Assembly: GCF_963678635.1 (NCBI RefSeq)
Contig: NC_087066.1
Coordinates: forward strand, 41,129,223 to 41,193,222
Reading direction: 5' to 3'
Source of the DNA: Symsagittifera roscoffensis
Lineage: Eukaryota; Xenacoelomorpha; Acoela; Convolutidae
Length of the DNA stretch: 64,000 nt
Positions 52,033 to 63,512 of this stretch are shown one piece after another. Made by a program: the position numbers and the translations under genes. Position 1 is the first letter of the stretch. Every line of letters starts with the position of its first letter. The notes below the pieces were generated by a model that was not told the DNA's origin, ran no database searches, and saw nothing but the letters and a program-made list of their open reading frames with translations.

Positions 52033-53476
52033 GTTTTTAATGAATTTTTTCGTATACTAGCTAAAGTGCGTCCGCTCTAAAAATTGAGGCATATTAGTAG
52101 GTAATTTTTTTTCAACCTGACTGGTACTGCTAATGCGTCATAACTGGCTGGCGTCATTTAGCGGTTATGTAAACTCATAATTGGGGTGCGTCACTTGAGA
52201 AATTTTGTAGCCTCAAAATGTTACTCATTCAGTTTTTTCCAGTAGCGTTATCGGTCATATTTTGCTTGTGTATGCGAAGTGCAACATCGCCTCTGTGTTA
52301 AAACTCTCGTTTTTGATTTCAGGAAATACTAGTGGGTAGCTTGCAACTCCGGCGCTTGAATAGATTGTTGAACGTGAAATCTTCTGAAATATGTAGAAAA
52401 AAAACAACGAAATGTAATGCAACTGTACGAAAAGACGGGGGCGTCCCACAACTTTCTTTTTCATATATTGAACACTTAAATGATGTATTCAACTTTCAGT
52501 TTTTTTTTCACTAAAATATCCCTACCTTCAGAACTATTGGATTTCAGACCATCTTTTTTTTTAATTTTAAACAACAGGTCCTCAAGTTCTCGCAGCAAAC
52601 AACTGCATTTTCTATATTTGAGGAACAAATCTTAAAAAAATCAATATTTTTTTTGGTAAATCACTTTACTCCTAAATGAGATTCTAACTTAGCTTAATTA
52701 TCTAATTTCATTAGTTCGTTTACCAAATACTTTGTATCATTGGACGTCATCAATCAGTTAATCCGGCGTAATTAATTATAAAACGTCAGACTTTTAAAAA
52801 AAATTGTAATTATGAACACTTAAAATAAATATAAAACTCGAAATATCTCAAAATTATGGGAAGTCATAATTAGAGGCAAGATGCGCTGTTTCTGGGAGTA
52901 CACTCGAGGCACCATCATAGTGCTTAGTTTTTAAGTTTGAAACGTAGTTTTTTATCTAAGTTCTTCGATTTTTTTTGAAAAATCATAAAACAGTCTGAGC
53001 TCGGAAACCGAAAGCTTTTTCGAGCAAATATATGTGAAATCAAGATTTGCAACCTCTAAGTAGGCTCTGACAGCAATTTTTTAAGTTTTTCTATATCTAC
53101 TTTTTCTGAACGAGCGAGAGCTCAAAAACATGTATTAACAGCTTAATAACGTTTACAGATAAAGTGTTTTGCACACTATGCTATATTGACCATTTTGTTT
53201 TCGTTTCAAGTATAACGTGCCTCTAAGATTTTCTCTCTGCAAATGATTGAGCTCATAGAAACACGCATAGTTTTATCGTTTTGAATAACGCCCCCGTTTT
53301 CACACAACAAGCTTAGTTTAAATTTAAAAATGTATGTTTTTTTTTTCTATTGCTTCATATCTTTGAAATATTTCAATCTCTCAAATTGCGTCACGAAACC
53401 TATTCGGTTCCTGAGCACCAAAATTTGTAATTGGAAGCTTCATTTTCTTACAAACAAGATATAGCCAGGATACAAA
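52033..53476. other. spacer before the TRIM-like gene
   Basis: AT-rich DNA with short ORFs only. No domain, RNA gene or clear repeat is recognised. The 3' end should hold the promoter or trans-splice site of the TRIM-like gene. Confidence 0.4.
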
Positions 53477-56400
53477 ATGAGCGATCCATTTGAATGCTGT
53501 ATTTGCTTGGAGACTCTGGAGAACCCGAAAGCTTTACTATGTGGTCACTCATTTTGTTCAACCCCGAAAGATTGCCTGCGTAGAGTTCTAACTAGTGACC
53601 CTAGAATTTGTTCAAAATGTCGGAAACCGATTTCTGATAGCATTAGAAACGAGGACGACATATCGATCAATTACGATTTGAAAAGCGCAATCGAGGTAAT
53701 TTTAATCGTTAGGAAACTTTGACACTTTTATGCGTACGAGGAATAATTTCTGATTTCAAAAAGATTTCTTTCAAATAAGCGCTAACTTTGGAGCACCCGG
53801 GTCGAGGTGTTCGACTTATGTTTCGACCAAATTCATGGTCAAAAACTGATCTTTCGGTCGAACACGAAGGCGAAACACAATCAAAAACATGGTCGAAACA
53901 TAGCCGAACACTATTTCGAGTCATAGTCGAGCACAAAGACCATCTTAAAGTGTGGTCGAATTGTAGTCGAATACAATGAATGGTCGAAGCATATTCGAAC
54001 ACTGTCAAACACATTTTACCTTTAGTCGAGTAGATCGAAACATAGCTAGTTTGGGTCGAAAATAGTCGAAAACATTTTAATTTTAGTCGATTCGGTCAAA
54101 ACAGTTTGTTTGAATCGAGTCGGTCGAAACATAACAGGCCAGTTTCAGCATAGCCAGTTTCAGTCGAAACATAGCATTTTGATTCGACGACATTTTACCT
54201 TCAGTCGAGTCGGTCGAAACAGAGCTAATTTGGGTCGAGCAAAGTCGCACGCGTTTTACATTCAGTCTAGTCGGTCGGAACATAGCCATCTTTGATCGAG
54301 TCGCAACATAGCTGCTTTTGGTGGAGTCGGTCGAAACAAAAAATCGAGCAACTCGACCCTGGAATTGGGCATCTTTTTTGATTATTTCGAGTTCCATGAA
54401 AATAAATAAATTTATTGCTTCAGAGGAAAAAAAATTGAGAAAATCGATCTGAAATGAAAATGTTTATTTGTTTCTCTATTTCAAATTGAAAAACTGAAAA
54501 TCGTTCTTTTTTATTCCTCGAAGCAAAAAATTTGAGAAAGGACTCAGGGATTTTAGTTCGAAATTTTCCGATGAGCACAAGCCCAGTTACATTTGGGTTG
54601 AGTCCTTATTTTTTTGCACATTTCCACGGAAGTTTAGATTTTCTCGAAAGGGGGGGGGGGTACGAATTTTCTAAAAAACGTTCGAAAATTTTGTCGACGT
54701 TTTTTTTTAGATCGAGCACATTGATTTTCTGAGCCCCCCCCCTCCATAAATCAGCTACTGATTGTTTTGGTTATTAGAGTTTTCTCCTTGACAGAGATTA
54801 GATCAGGGGCGGATCTAGGATTTTCTCGAGGAGAGAGAGGAGTAGGCGGATTTTCAAAAAAGACTTTGTTTTGGTGTCAAATTTTCTGCACCGCAGGCAA
54901 AATTTTGAAAAAACAGGCCAAAAAAGGCAATTTTAGGCGCACCTTTTGGAAAATTTTGACGAAAAAATCGCGCTTTTCCGGCGCGCGCTCCTTCCTCAAA
55001 ATTACTATATATTGGCACCGAAGGCGCTTTTAGAAAAAATTTGGGGTCCTTCAGCAAAAATGGATATCTCAAAATAGTACAAAAGGGGGACCCTTTGGTT
55101 CGGCAGGTGGTCGAGTTCCTGAGGAAGGAACGTCCGCCCATAACCCCCCCCCCCCCCCTAAATCCGCCCCTGGATTGGATTCACCTCTATTGCTGAGTGG
55201 TTATCAATTCTGATGTGATCTTCAAATTGTATGCTTTTAGGCGTTAGAGTCGTAGTGATTAAATAAGAAGTCTTACTCTTATTTTGGTAAACATGTTTTT
55301 TGATTCAGGCATCACTGCAAAGCTCTTCAAGTGCGGAAAATCAAGCTGGTCAAGACCTTTGCAGTGTTCACGAAAATGCGAAGAAGTTCCATTGCAAGAA
55401 CTGCTCAATCGCTGTTTGCGAAGATTGTTGGAACCAAAGTCACATAGACCACTCAGTCGTGCCATGGAAGTCAGTGCTGAAAGAATTGACGGCAAGAACA
55501 AGCGATTCATGGAAGCTTGTTGAACTGTATCAAAACAATTACACGCGATTGGTGAGAAATTCTCTTGGTCTAAACGAGGAAGTTGTACATTCTATTGAAA
55601 AATTCGACCAGTTAAAGGGACTGAACAACAAAACGCAAAATGCACAAAATTTTCAAAGTTTTCATTCGCTGCAGGAGACGTCTTTAAAAGAACTGAATGA
55701 ACAAAAAAAAAGTGGTCGAGCATATCATATCAAGCATTTCAGATTTGTCTACCTCGAGCAAAATAGTTCAAAACAGTCTGAACAAAGCAATCGATGCTTT
55801 CACTCAAAGCAAACAGATGGGCAGTTCTCAGAAGACATCCAGCTCAGCATTGACCGAAAAAGCAACGGCGCTAGGGGTTAAAAAATGGGATTTGAGAGAT
55901 TTTTGCAAAAATAATGCAACCGCTGTTTCTTTTGCATTGTATCAGGCTCAGTTTTCTTCGCAAACTCAAGAAGTATTTGCTGAAAGCGAAACTACAATAT
56001 CGGTTCTTAAAGTTGAAGGAGACTCAATAAGAAAGAACCGAAGTCTGCCATTTCATGGAATTGAAGGTAATTTGTCTTCATAGTTTTTCCTCAAATGTTT
56101 TTTAAATGTGAAATCCGAGAACTGCCTTAAAAATTGAAAATAAGGTACAAATGTGGTAGAGGAGTCCGGGTAAAAACCAAGTATAAGAAAAGTGTCCCAA
56201 ATCACACAAAGACAAATTGTCCCAAATACCGCAATCAAGTAACTCAAAATGCACCGGTCGGTCGTTTAAAAAATTTTCTTAAATGTAATTAACCTGCCTC
56301 ATTTGCAAAATTTTAATCGATAATTTAATTGACGTCATCATAGCATTGAACTGAATAATTTTCAGGCACTTTAATTACATTGGCGATCCGATTAATTTCT

Positions 56401-59094
56401 CAGGACCCCTCTATCACACTTGTACCGAAACTGGTCATTGTTTGTGTTGGAAGGTGTCAGTTTATTGAACTCAGAGAGTCAATATGGCATCCATCTTTAG
56501 GCGTAAGTAATCGATTGAAGCGGATCAATAGGTTGATTTTTTGACAACTGAAGTTGAATAAAATTACTAAAATTAAGGTGTTTAATAAGTTTATAATCGA
56601 TTACAAGAGTGATATTTTCCAAGAGAATATAGTGTCTAATAATCAAATATTATTGGTTAAAGTTCATACAAAAAACTCTTTAATTAAATTATAATCGATT
56701 ATCATCTCTTATTTTGCCAAAATTTGTTACATCAAAAGTTTGGGTTATTTTTTTTCTGTCTTTAACAAAATCTTTAATAGTGATATTACTTGTCACACTT
56801 TGGTTGATCTGAATACAAAGTTTTACCTCGAAACTTCCAAAAAAAATCATAAATTAAGTCATGCGCTGAAATTTTAGTGGTTTAAAAACTTAAAATATGC
56901 ATTATGAAAGGACCCAGATGGAGAGGAAATGAAAAAAAAAACGTTAAAACTTGATTTGTTTTGAAATCTTTCAAAACCTTTTCCTCATTTTTCACATTAA
57001 CCAACGTCTAGGAGAAGCATGAAATATAAGCATTTCAAAAGAAATCTCAAAAACAAAATGATAAACTAGACAATTATAATCGATTAGAATCAATCATATT
57101 AGATTTTTTGTACAAAAAATATGAATTGGAAGTTGGGATGAAATTCATCGATTATAAATGTATCGAAAAATAGATAAATTAAGTATCAATTGAAATTGAT
57201 CAAAAAGTATAATCATTGATCATCAATTGATTGGAAAAAGAGAGATTATAGTATATAAATATTGATTAAATTCGAATTTTCTCATTGTTTTAAGCAATGA
57301 TACTTAGACTATAATATTATCCAATTTTAACGCTTGAAAATGACAGAGAAGCGGGATGTTTTATAATAATATTTCATGTAAAATTTTTCTTCCACTGCTT
57401 TTCTATCTTGTGTTTTTTTTTCAGTTTTGCCATGATTTTTTCGCTCAAACTCCTTACTACAACGTAGAAAATGATTTATTCTAGGTCAAAATCTGTAAGA
57501 AGCAGCTCTCCAAAAACTTGAACGAATTATTGAATCAAAGATTGAAAGAACTTTTTTTATTGTAAAAGAAATGAATAATTGAATTGCATTTCGGAGTTAA
57601 ACCGGGACAGCAAGTGTAGGTCATATATTTTCACATCGTACTTTAATATAATAGTTTAGTTCAAGCGATATGAGTTATTGTAATCACAAACAGTTATCAG
57701 GAAAGTTGACTGAAAATTTAATCAATTTTAATTTTTTTCCATGAAAGCTTAGCATAGGTTGTCACAGTGTAATTGTCGTTAAATAGTAGTAAAAAAATAG
57801 TTCTTAACTTTGACTTTAATTTTTCTATAAGTCGAAAATATATCTAAAGTTATTCTTTGATAAACATTATTCACCAGTGTAACTGATCTTTCGAAAAATG
57901 ATTTTTCTCTAGGCATTTGCTTGCCTTTGTATTTTTCAGTAAAGAGCACTTTTTGTTCTTGGGTTTAATTCGACCTAAATGTTTTCATGTTTAATATTTT
58001 CATAAGCTGTCAGTCATTTACTCTTAATTCTCCAAAATCTTGAAACAAAAAACTTCCAATCTACAAGCATGAAAATAGGTAGAAGGTTAGACATCAGTTT
58101 CATGTCGGACAAGCACTCAAACTTTGCACAATCGCAGCATGTTTTAATTGCCCAATGTAATTGTTTTTCAAGTGAAAATATCAAACTTGAAGAAAAATCA
58201 CTTGTGAGAATAGCTTGCTAGTGTAGATGACTAGTAAAAATTGCGTTCAAATCAGTCCACTTGCTTCAAATTACAGTTGCTGTTAATCTGAATCTCAGGT
58301 TGATTAAGCTACCAACCAAAGTAACTTGATTATGTTCATTCAGTCTATGATTTTTTATTCAAAAAAAAATAGGGCTAGCTTTGAGTGGAGGAGGCATTCT
58401 GTATGTCTATTCTCGCAAAGATGAAGTGCGGACAGTGAGTGTGGTTGATAAAGAAAGTGGAAGAGTGGTGAGGACTTTGGATACTTCGAAAGCAGACAAT
58501 AAGTCTTCTTGGACCATTCACGCTGATGGAAATGTGTTACTGCTGGTAGAGTGGACAAGTCTGGCGGTGAGTCAATACAAATGTGTGCATGTGTACGAAA
58601 ATGAAGTTCACAAAAGAACTCTTCAGCTTCTAATTCGCTGCAATAACTCAACAGTTTTGTGCGGAAGAGGCTATTTGTTACTGCACACACATAAAACCAC
58701 ACTGGCAATAGTCGATCTCAACCAGTCTGGATCGAACACCGAGTTCAAATCAGTCCAGTTGCTTCAAATGACAGACATTTATTCACTAGTGTGGATAGCG
58801 AGAGGAGATGATCAAAGTGGAGAAGGTTATCTTTTTGCAACAGAAATGAAAGATGATGCATACAATTCTCATGTGTATGAATTAAATTTAAAGAATGCTG
58901 GGAATGGTGACAAACTGACACCACTGCAGATCCCATTCATGAACAGTTACGGCTCTAGAAACGTTTACTTCAGATGCACAAGGGGAACAGATGCTATTTT
59001 ATGCAGAGATTTGTGCGGCAAAAAAACGTCCGAGTACAAGAAATGGGTAGTTCCAGTGAATATTTTGAAACTGGAGAAGACCATCAACCAATGA
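53477..59094 (+). CDS. TRIM-like RING/B-box protein, three exons, one-base shift in exon 2
   Basis: Exons are 53477-53695, 55309-56066 and 58373-59094. Exon 1 has a RING finger from Cys7 (CCICLETL, CGHSFC, CSKCRKP); the fourth position is at Cys33 after a five-residue gap instead of the usual two. Exon 2 has a B-box 2 (CSVHENAKKFHC, CEDCWNQSHIDH) followed by a helical, coiled-coil-like region. Exon 3 is a beta-rich domain with repeated strands (GGGILYVYSRK, GRGYLLLHTHK), probably a propeller. The order RING, B-box, coiled coil, beta domain is that of TRIM-type E3 ubiquitin ligases. Splice phases fit (0, then 1). Within exon 2 a run of nine A at 55703-55711 shifts the frame by one; eight A would keep about 565 residues open. 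It is probably a sequencing or assembly indel, otherwise a recent null mutation. Confidence 0.8.
53796..54362. repeat. GTCGA-rich element in TRIM intron 1
   Basis: About 570 bp built from degenerate units around GGTCGAAACATAGC and AGTCGAGTCGG. The ends are inverted: CCCGGGTCGAGGTGTTCGA at the left, TCGAGCAACTCGACCCTGG at the right. It is likely a non-autonomous inverted-repeat element whose body has grown by short tandem duplication. A second member lies at 60785-61022. Confidence 0.65.
54804..55172. mobile_element. hAT-type MITE with 8-bp target duplication, TRIM intron 1
   Basis: The ends are CAGGGGCGGATCTAGG and its inverse CCTAAATCCGCCCCTG. GATTAGAT (54796-54803) and GATTGGAT (55173-55180) flank it, an 8-bp duplication with one mismatch. 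The CAGGGGCGG end and 8-bp duplication are hAT hallmarks. The body (369 bp) is non-coding and ends in a run of C. It would need a transposase encoded elsewhere. Confidence 0.85.
56067..58372 (+). other. TRIM intron 2, rich in TAATCGATTATAAT words
   Basis: A 2.3-kb intron with many degenerate ATAATCGATTA and GATTATAAT words between about 56300 and 57300. The same words recur at 59390-59500 and 59930-60060. No coding sequence is recognised. The acceptor at 58371-58372 follows a run of A (AAAAAATAG), which is unusually poor in pyrimidines. Confidence 0.5.
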
Positions 59095-59394
59095 AAACAG
59101 TCAGGAAAATCCATATCTGCTGGCAACACGTTGAAATGTACCTTTTTTACCTATATTATCTTTCAGAAGGACCTCTCAGATTGTCAAATCCATTTTATAA
59201 TGTTCTTAAATGACTTCAAACTTAGATGCATTGTAAATACAAATGAACAACGTAATTACTCGAAATCCCGCTACGATTTTTCATGGATAATAATTGATTA
59301 TAAAGAATTTTCATGGTCTGCCTCCATAAATTTCAAAAATAATCGATCATAATGGATTAATAATCATTAAAAGAACAAAAAAGTAGAAATCAGT

Positions 59395-59495
59395 TTAATC
59401 CTTCATAATCTATTATAATGAATAATAATGGATTATCATGGATTATAATTGATTATAATAGGTTATAAGAAAATATAACAGATTATAATAGATGT
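59395..59495. repeat. degenerate GATTATAAT tandem array
   Basis: Units such as TAATGGATTATCATGGATTATAATTGATTATAATAGG follow one another with a period of about 12-13 bp. Related sequence appears at 59930-60060 and in TRIM intron 2. Confidence 0.6.
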
Positions 59496-59623
59496 TTATG
59501 AGTATGAGCTTGAATTTTCCAAAACCTTGAAATCAAATATTCAAAACTTGAACAAATTATGGTTTACATTTGGCTACCGCTAAAAGTCTTATCGCTTTTT
59601 ACTTCTACTTTTCGTTTTTCGTT

Positions 59624-59770
59624 AGGTGGGAGGTTTTAGGTGGCTAGTTGGAGGCAGCAGGTGGAGGGTTAGAGGTGTGGTGGAGTAGGTGGGGGGTGAG
59701 GGTTTGTGGGGTGGCAGGCATAAGTGGGGGGGTGTAGGTCTGCGGATAAATGTCTGGGGTGGGTGGGTGT
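59624..59770 (+). repeat. G-rich, C-poor tract of about 145 bp
   Basis: Dense GGTGG, GGGG and AGGTGG words, such as GTGGAGTAGGTGGGGGGTGAGGG split by short TT or CA steps, stand out against the AT-rich flanks. Several G-runs are close enough for a G-quadruplex. No gene is near on the + strand after the TRIM stop 530 bp upstream. Confidence 0.75.
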
Positions 59771-60149
59771 AAATTTTTCGGTATTAAAATTGAGAAAACC
59801 TCAGCTGAAAATGTGAGGGATATCGTTTCGCAAATTTTAACTAAATGTGAGTTGGTTTAGAAATTGAGCAGGACTTGAATAAAACAAAAAATGCTGCTAG
59901 TTTTGCTAAAATTTGAAAAAGTTATAAAGATTATAATCCATTATAGTAGATTTTTAATGGAAGATAATCGATATAATTTTTCTTAAAATAGTCCATTGTT
60001 TTTAGAAAAATTATTTCGATTATCTTCCATAATAATGGATTATAATCAACTGTGTGGTTTCAACGCGTAAGTATAATCGAATTTGATAGCAACATTTTTG
60101 ACCAGAAAATCCGATTTTAATTGATTATTATCCATGGAACCTCGTGGAG

Positions 60150-60580
60150 CGACAATTTGTAACATGTAAGCGCAGCGGAGCGAAGCAGAGCGAGCGTATT
60201 CTACTTGCCGCTGCCTTGTTTTTCCGACTTTCGTCACGAAAGTAAGGGAATCTTTGTGCCCGTGTCGGGGAGATGATTATCACAAAATTGTTTTTTTATT
60301 TATCACAGTTAACTTTTTATGTTATTATTGCTTCATAAACCTTAAAACGCTGTCGGAACATTCAGGGCTTCGCTTTGAGTGTTTATATGGCATGTGGGGG
60401 GATGGTGATTACAAAAAATAACGTGTGTGGGGATGATTTTCACAAAAATCTCAAACTGTAGAGAAAAAAATTCATTTTATTTATTAAATTTATTTAAAAT
60501 GTTTTTACTGCTCCATAAACCTCAAAAGGCAGTCGGAACAATCAGGGCTTCGACCTGATACGAGCAGTCTTGTCACGAAT
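60150..60580 (-). repeat. dispersed repeat homologous to part of the cornichon-intron tandem unit
   Basis: On the minus strand, GGGCACAAAGATTCCCTTACTTTCG, GTCGGAACATTCAGGGCTTCG on the + strand, and the GTGGGGGGATG words match 13860-14400 in the opposite orientation. The segment GCAGTCGGAACA to GATACGAGCAGTCTTG at 60518-60573 repeats part of it again. This shows the 1.45-kb intronic unit belongs to a dispersed family. Confidence 0.65.
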
Positions 60581-60784
60581 TGTTGCTTGTTACGAATGGC
60601 GTCGATGTAGTGCACTATTGGAACGGAACTCTGGATCGACTTTTCTCTGAAGTCAGCAATCTGGTTATCTTTGCCAGCAGCCGAGAGCTGCAAAGTTAGA
60701 TAGTTTTTTTTAGATACTCAGTATGATGTAGTTATAAACCAAACTTATTGATGGATCAAAAATTTGGCCTTTTAATTGACTATT

Positions 60785-61022
60785 TTTCGACCACCGTGAC
60801 TAATTGTTCGACCACGGCGACTAACTTTCCTTCGGTCGCGCCGGTCGCGGTTAACTATCTGTCGGTCGCGTCGGTCGCGGACACAATGCCTCGGTCCGCG
60901 AAGTCTGGAAATACCAAAGTTTAGTCGCGGCGATCTGAAAACATCCAATTTGGGTCGCGAAAGTCTGGAAATAACAAAATATGGTCACGACCGTCTGATC
61001 ATAAACCCATAATCTCGACCCG
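60785..61022. repeat. GGTCGCGG-rich repeat related to the GTCGA element
   Basis: Short units of GACCACGGCGACTAA, then CGGTCGCGTCGGTCGCGG and GTCTGGAAATAYCAAA, ending CTCGACCCGGG, the inverse of the left end of the element at 53796. It is richer in CpG than its surroundings. Confidence 0.5.
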
Positions 61023-61490
61023 GGAAAAACTATTTGAAATCACCACTGAGTTCTTCACTTCAAAATTTCGAACGTTTTAACCTTTAGATAAACAACATGA
61101 GAAAACACCTGTGAAGTAACATTTTCGAACAATTACTTAGAAATGCATATAATTACCAGTTTTTACCTAAAACTAAAATTAGAAAATCGTGCTAAAACTA
61201 ATGAAAAGCAAAAATCAATGTGAATTTTCTTAAGCAAAAAATGAAGTTTAGAAATTGAAAATTTGATTGCGTTTAATCAGTAGTTCTAGACTGTTCCTGG
61301 AAAATCAAAAACAAAAAGTCTAGCATTATACGTACTGGAACCAGTTTGAAACTACTTACTTCAATTATATTTGAAAAACTACATTGTAAAATGTTTATAA
61401 CTAACCAATCATAATTCATGAGTAAATCCTACTTCATTTTTATCAATTTGAAACCCTGGTGGTTCAGAGAATTTGGAATAAAAAACAAAA
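61023..61490. other. spacer without a recognised feature
   Basis: AT-rich DNA with short frames only; nothing recognised. Confidence 0.5.
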
Positions 61491-61496
61491 TCAGAT

Positions 61497-63480
61497 ACTT
61501 CTTTTCTCTAATTTCGCAATAAACCAAATATCGCTAGACCTATTGAGACCTATCGCTAGGAAATAAAAGAGTAAGGTTGGAATTCGTATTAGACTAAGGA
61601 GTTGCACGAACCTATCCGACCGAAAATAGCTAGCGTGAAGAACAGACGGTGTACTATATCCGACCTCACTCTGTGAGAAGGCCACTCGGACCTAAACTCA
61701 TCTTGTGCGAACAACGAGTCTCAAGCAGAAAAAGTACGGATTTAGTTTCAAAAAAAAAAATTACTTATCTCTAGGTCTCAATTAGTCTTAAATCTCTGTC
61801 ACAAAATGACGAACACAATCAGAAACCGAAAGCAAAAGCAATCAGAAAACATGACAGACAATTGACAAATAAAATTTTTTGTTCAGTAAATCTTAATGCT
61901 TCTATATTAGCTTCATCAAATTGAACCTTAAGTTTGAACAAACCTAGCCTCATAAATAGAAGTAAAACACTAAAAAACTGACGGTAATAAATCTACCATT
62001 TAGACGTCAACAAATATCGCTCTACCTCAAAACTTCAAATCTGCAGTAAATTTTCTTTCTTTTTTTCAACATAAAAAATTGGTACTAAACAAACAAAAAA
62101 CAAAAAAGAAAGCAAGTTTTATTTTTAAATTTCATTGGCAGTTAGCGATCCTTGTTAATTCTCTTCTTCACTTTTACCTCTTTTATCTAAAACATTCAAT
62201 ACAAATTCTAATAAACTCATCAATAAAAGATCATCAAAGCCTCTTTTTGGAATTTTAACTCTGGAAGACCATAAAACCCTCTAAACATTAAGATCATCAT
62301 TAATTTTCATACCTTTCAAAACACCCAGGACTAACTGGCAATTTGTTACATCGTAAACTCGCCATCCAAATTGAGCTAAACAGTAAAGAATCTCAGTTAC
62401 TCGTCTTTCATTATCCCCTTACTTCTTGTTTGACCCAAGCTTGAAACAATCCTTAATTTTAGTTGTCTCTAAAATAGTAGCTATAGATCTTGTGTTCCAA
62501 TTAAACGTTAACCCTGTGAATTGATATAACTATTCTCCAACCATCGATCTCAAATCGATCCTCTTTTTAAGGAAAACACTGTTTAAATGCCGAGAACGAC
62601 ACTCTTTTGAGAGCGGTATACATCATTCAATAGAATTGATCTCCTTTCTGCAACCCGTTACTACACGACGCACATACCAACCGAGGATTTGATATAAGTG
62701 TCACAAAATAATTAAGAACAAACAGTTTAAGAAACTACAGAAAATAACAACCGAATTTTGCGTCAGTTTATCATATTAACGTTTATGTTATCATCAAAAA
62801 AAGGAAATAAACAAACAATAGTTATCCACAATTGTCTAATTCAAAACTGCCGATACGAGCTCGTAGCAACACCACATCAACAAAAAGTAGATTACTTTAA
62901 GTAAAAAAACACGTGAGAAAATTTAGAGAAAACACCTTTTTCTGACTCCGATACAACAACAATAACATCATCTCTAATAAGTTAAAAAGAACAGAAAAAC
63001 TCCTAAAACGAAAAACCAGTCCAAACAAATAGCTGGAATCAACCCATAAGACACATTGAACACTACACCTAAACAGTATAACCACTTCACAAAAAAAGAC
63101 TCAAGAAAACGACAAAAATTTGAGCATTATATTGTCCTAGATTTTTTACAATTTCAGATAGTGATTCATCAAAATGACAAGTAATATTTTATCACCATCT
63201 CATAAAAAAACTTATTTCGCAATGGTTATAGTCAATGCAAGTATAGATTTCCTGATGTAAAAATGAAGAGGCAGATACTTGACCACTACTTACCAATCTT
63301 ATTCAAAAAACCTCAAAAAATGGAATACTCACGATTCAAATCCTATCTCCAGGGCTAAATAGGTGTACTCCAACGCAAAAAAAAATTAAGCAAAAACAGA
63401 TGACTAAGAGATTAGATTTCAATAGTTTTAAAAGAAATAACTTAAAATAAACAACAAAATTAAAAATTTAAAAAGTTCTT
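61497..63480 (+). mobile_element. decayed 5' part of a relative of the giant LTR element
   Basis: The block 61510-61735 parallels the LTR core at 18425-18660, with best agreement over GAAGTTGCACGAATCTATCCGG-like and GACGGTGTACCC-like words. It is followed by a leader with the TATAACTATTCTCCAACC word, a decayed ORF1 (62785-62904) and a decayed gag start (from 63174, with FPDVK and DHYL in a shifted frame). It then breaks off near 63480. It is clearly a related, older element, useful as an outgroup for the intact copy. Confidence 0.75.
62785..62904 (+). pseudogene. decayed ORF1 of the related element
   Basis: Forty codons including the stop. GNKQTIVIHNC and YELVATPH align with GNKQTIILHNC and YDLVITPH of the ORF1 at 19886. 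A premature stop (62902-62904) and shifts cut off the basic half; serine- and lysine-rich remains continue to about 63050. Confidence 0.7.
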
Positions 63481-63512
63481 AAGCAAACTCATATTCGAGT
63501 TGGAATGGATGT

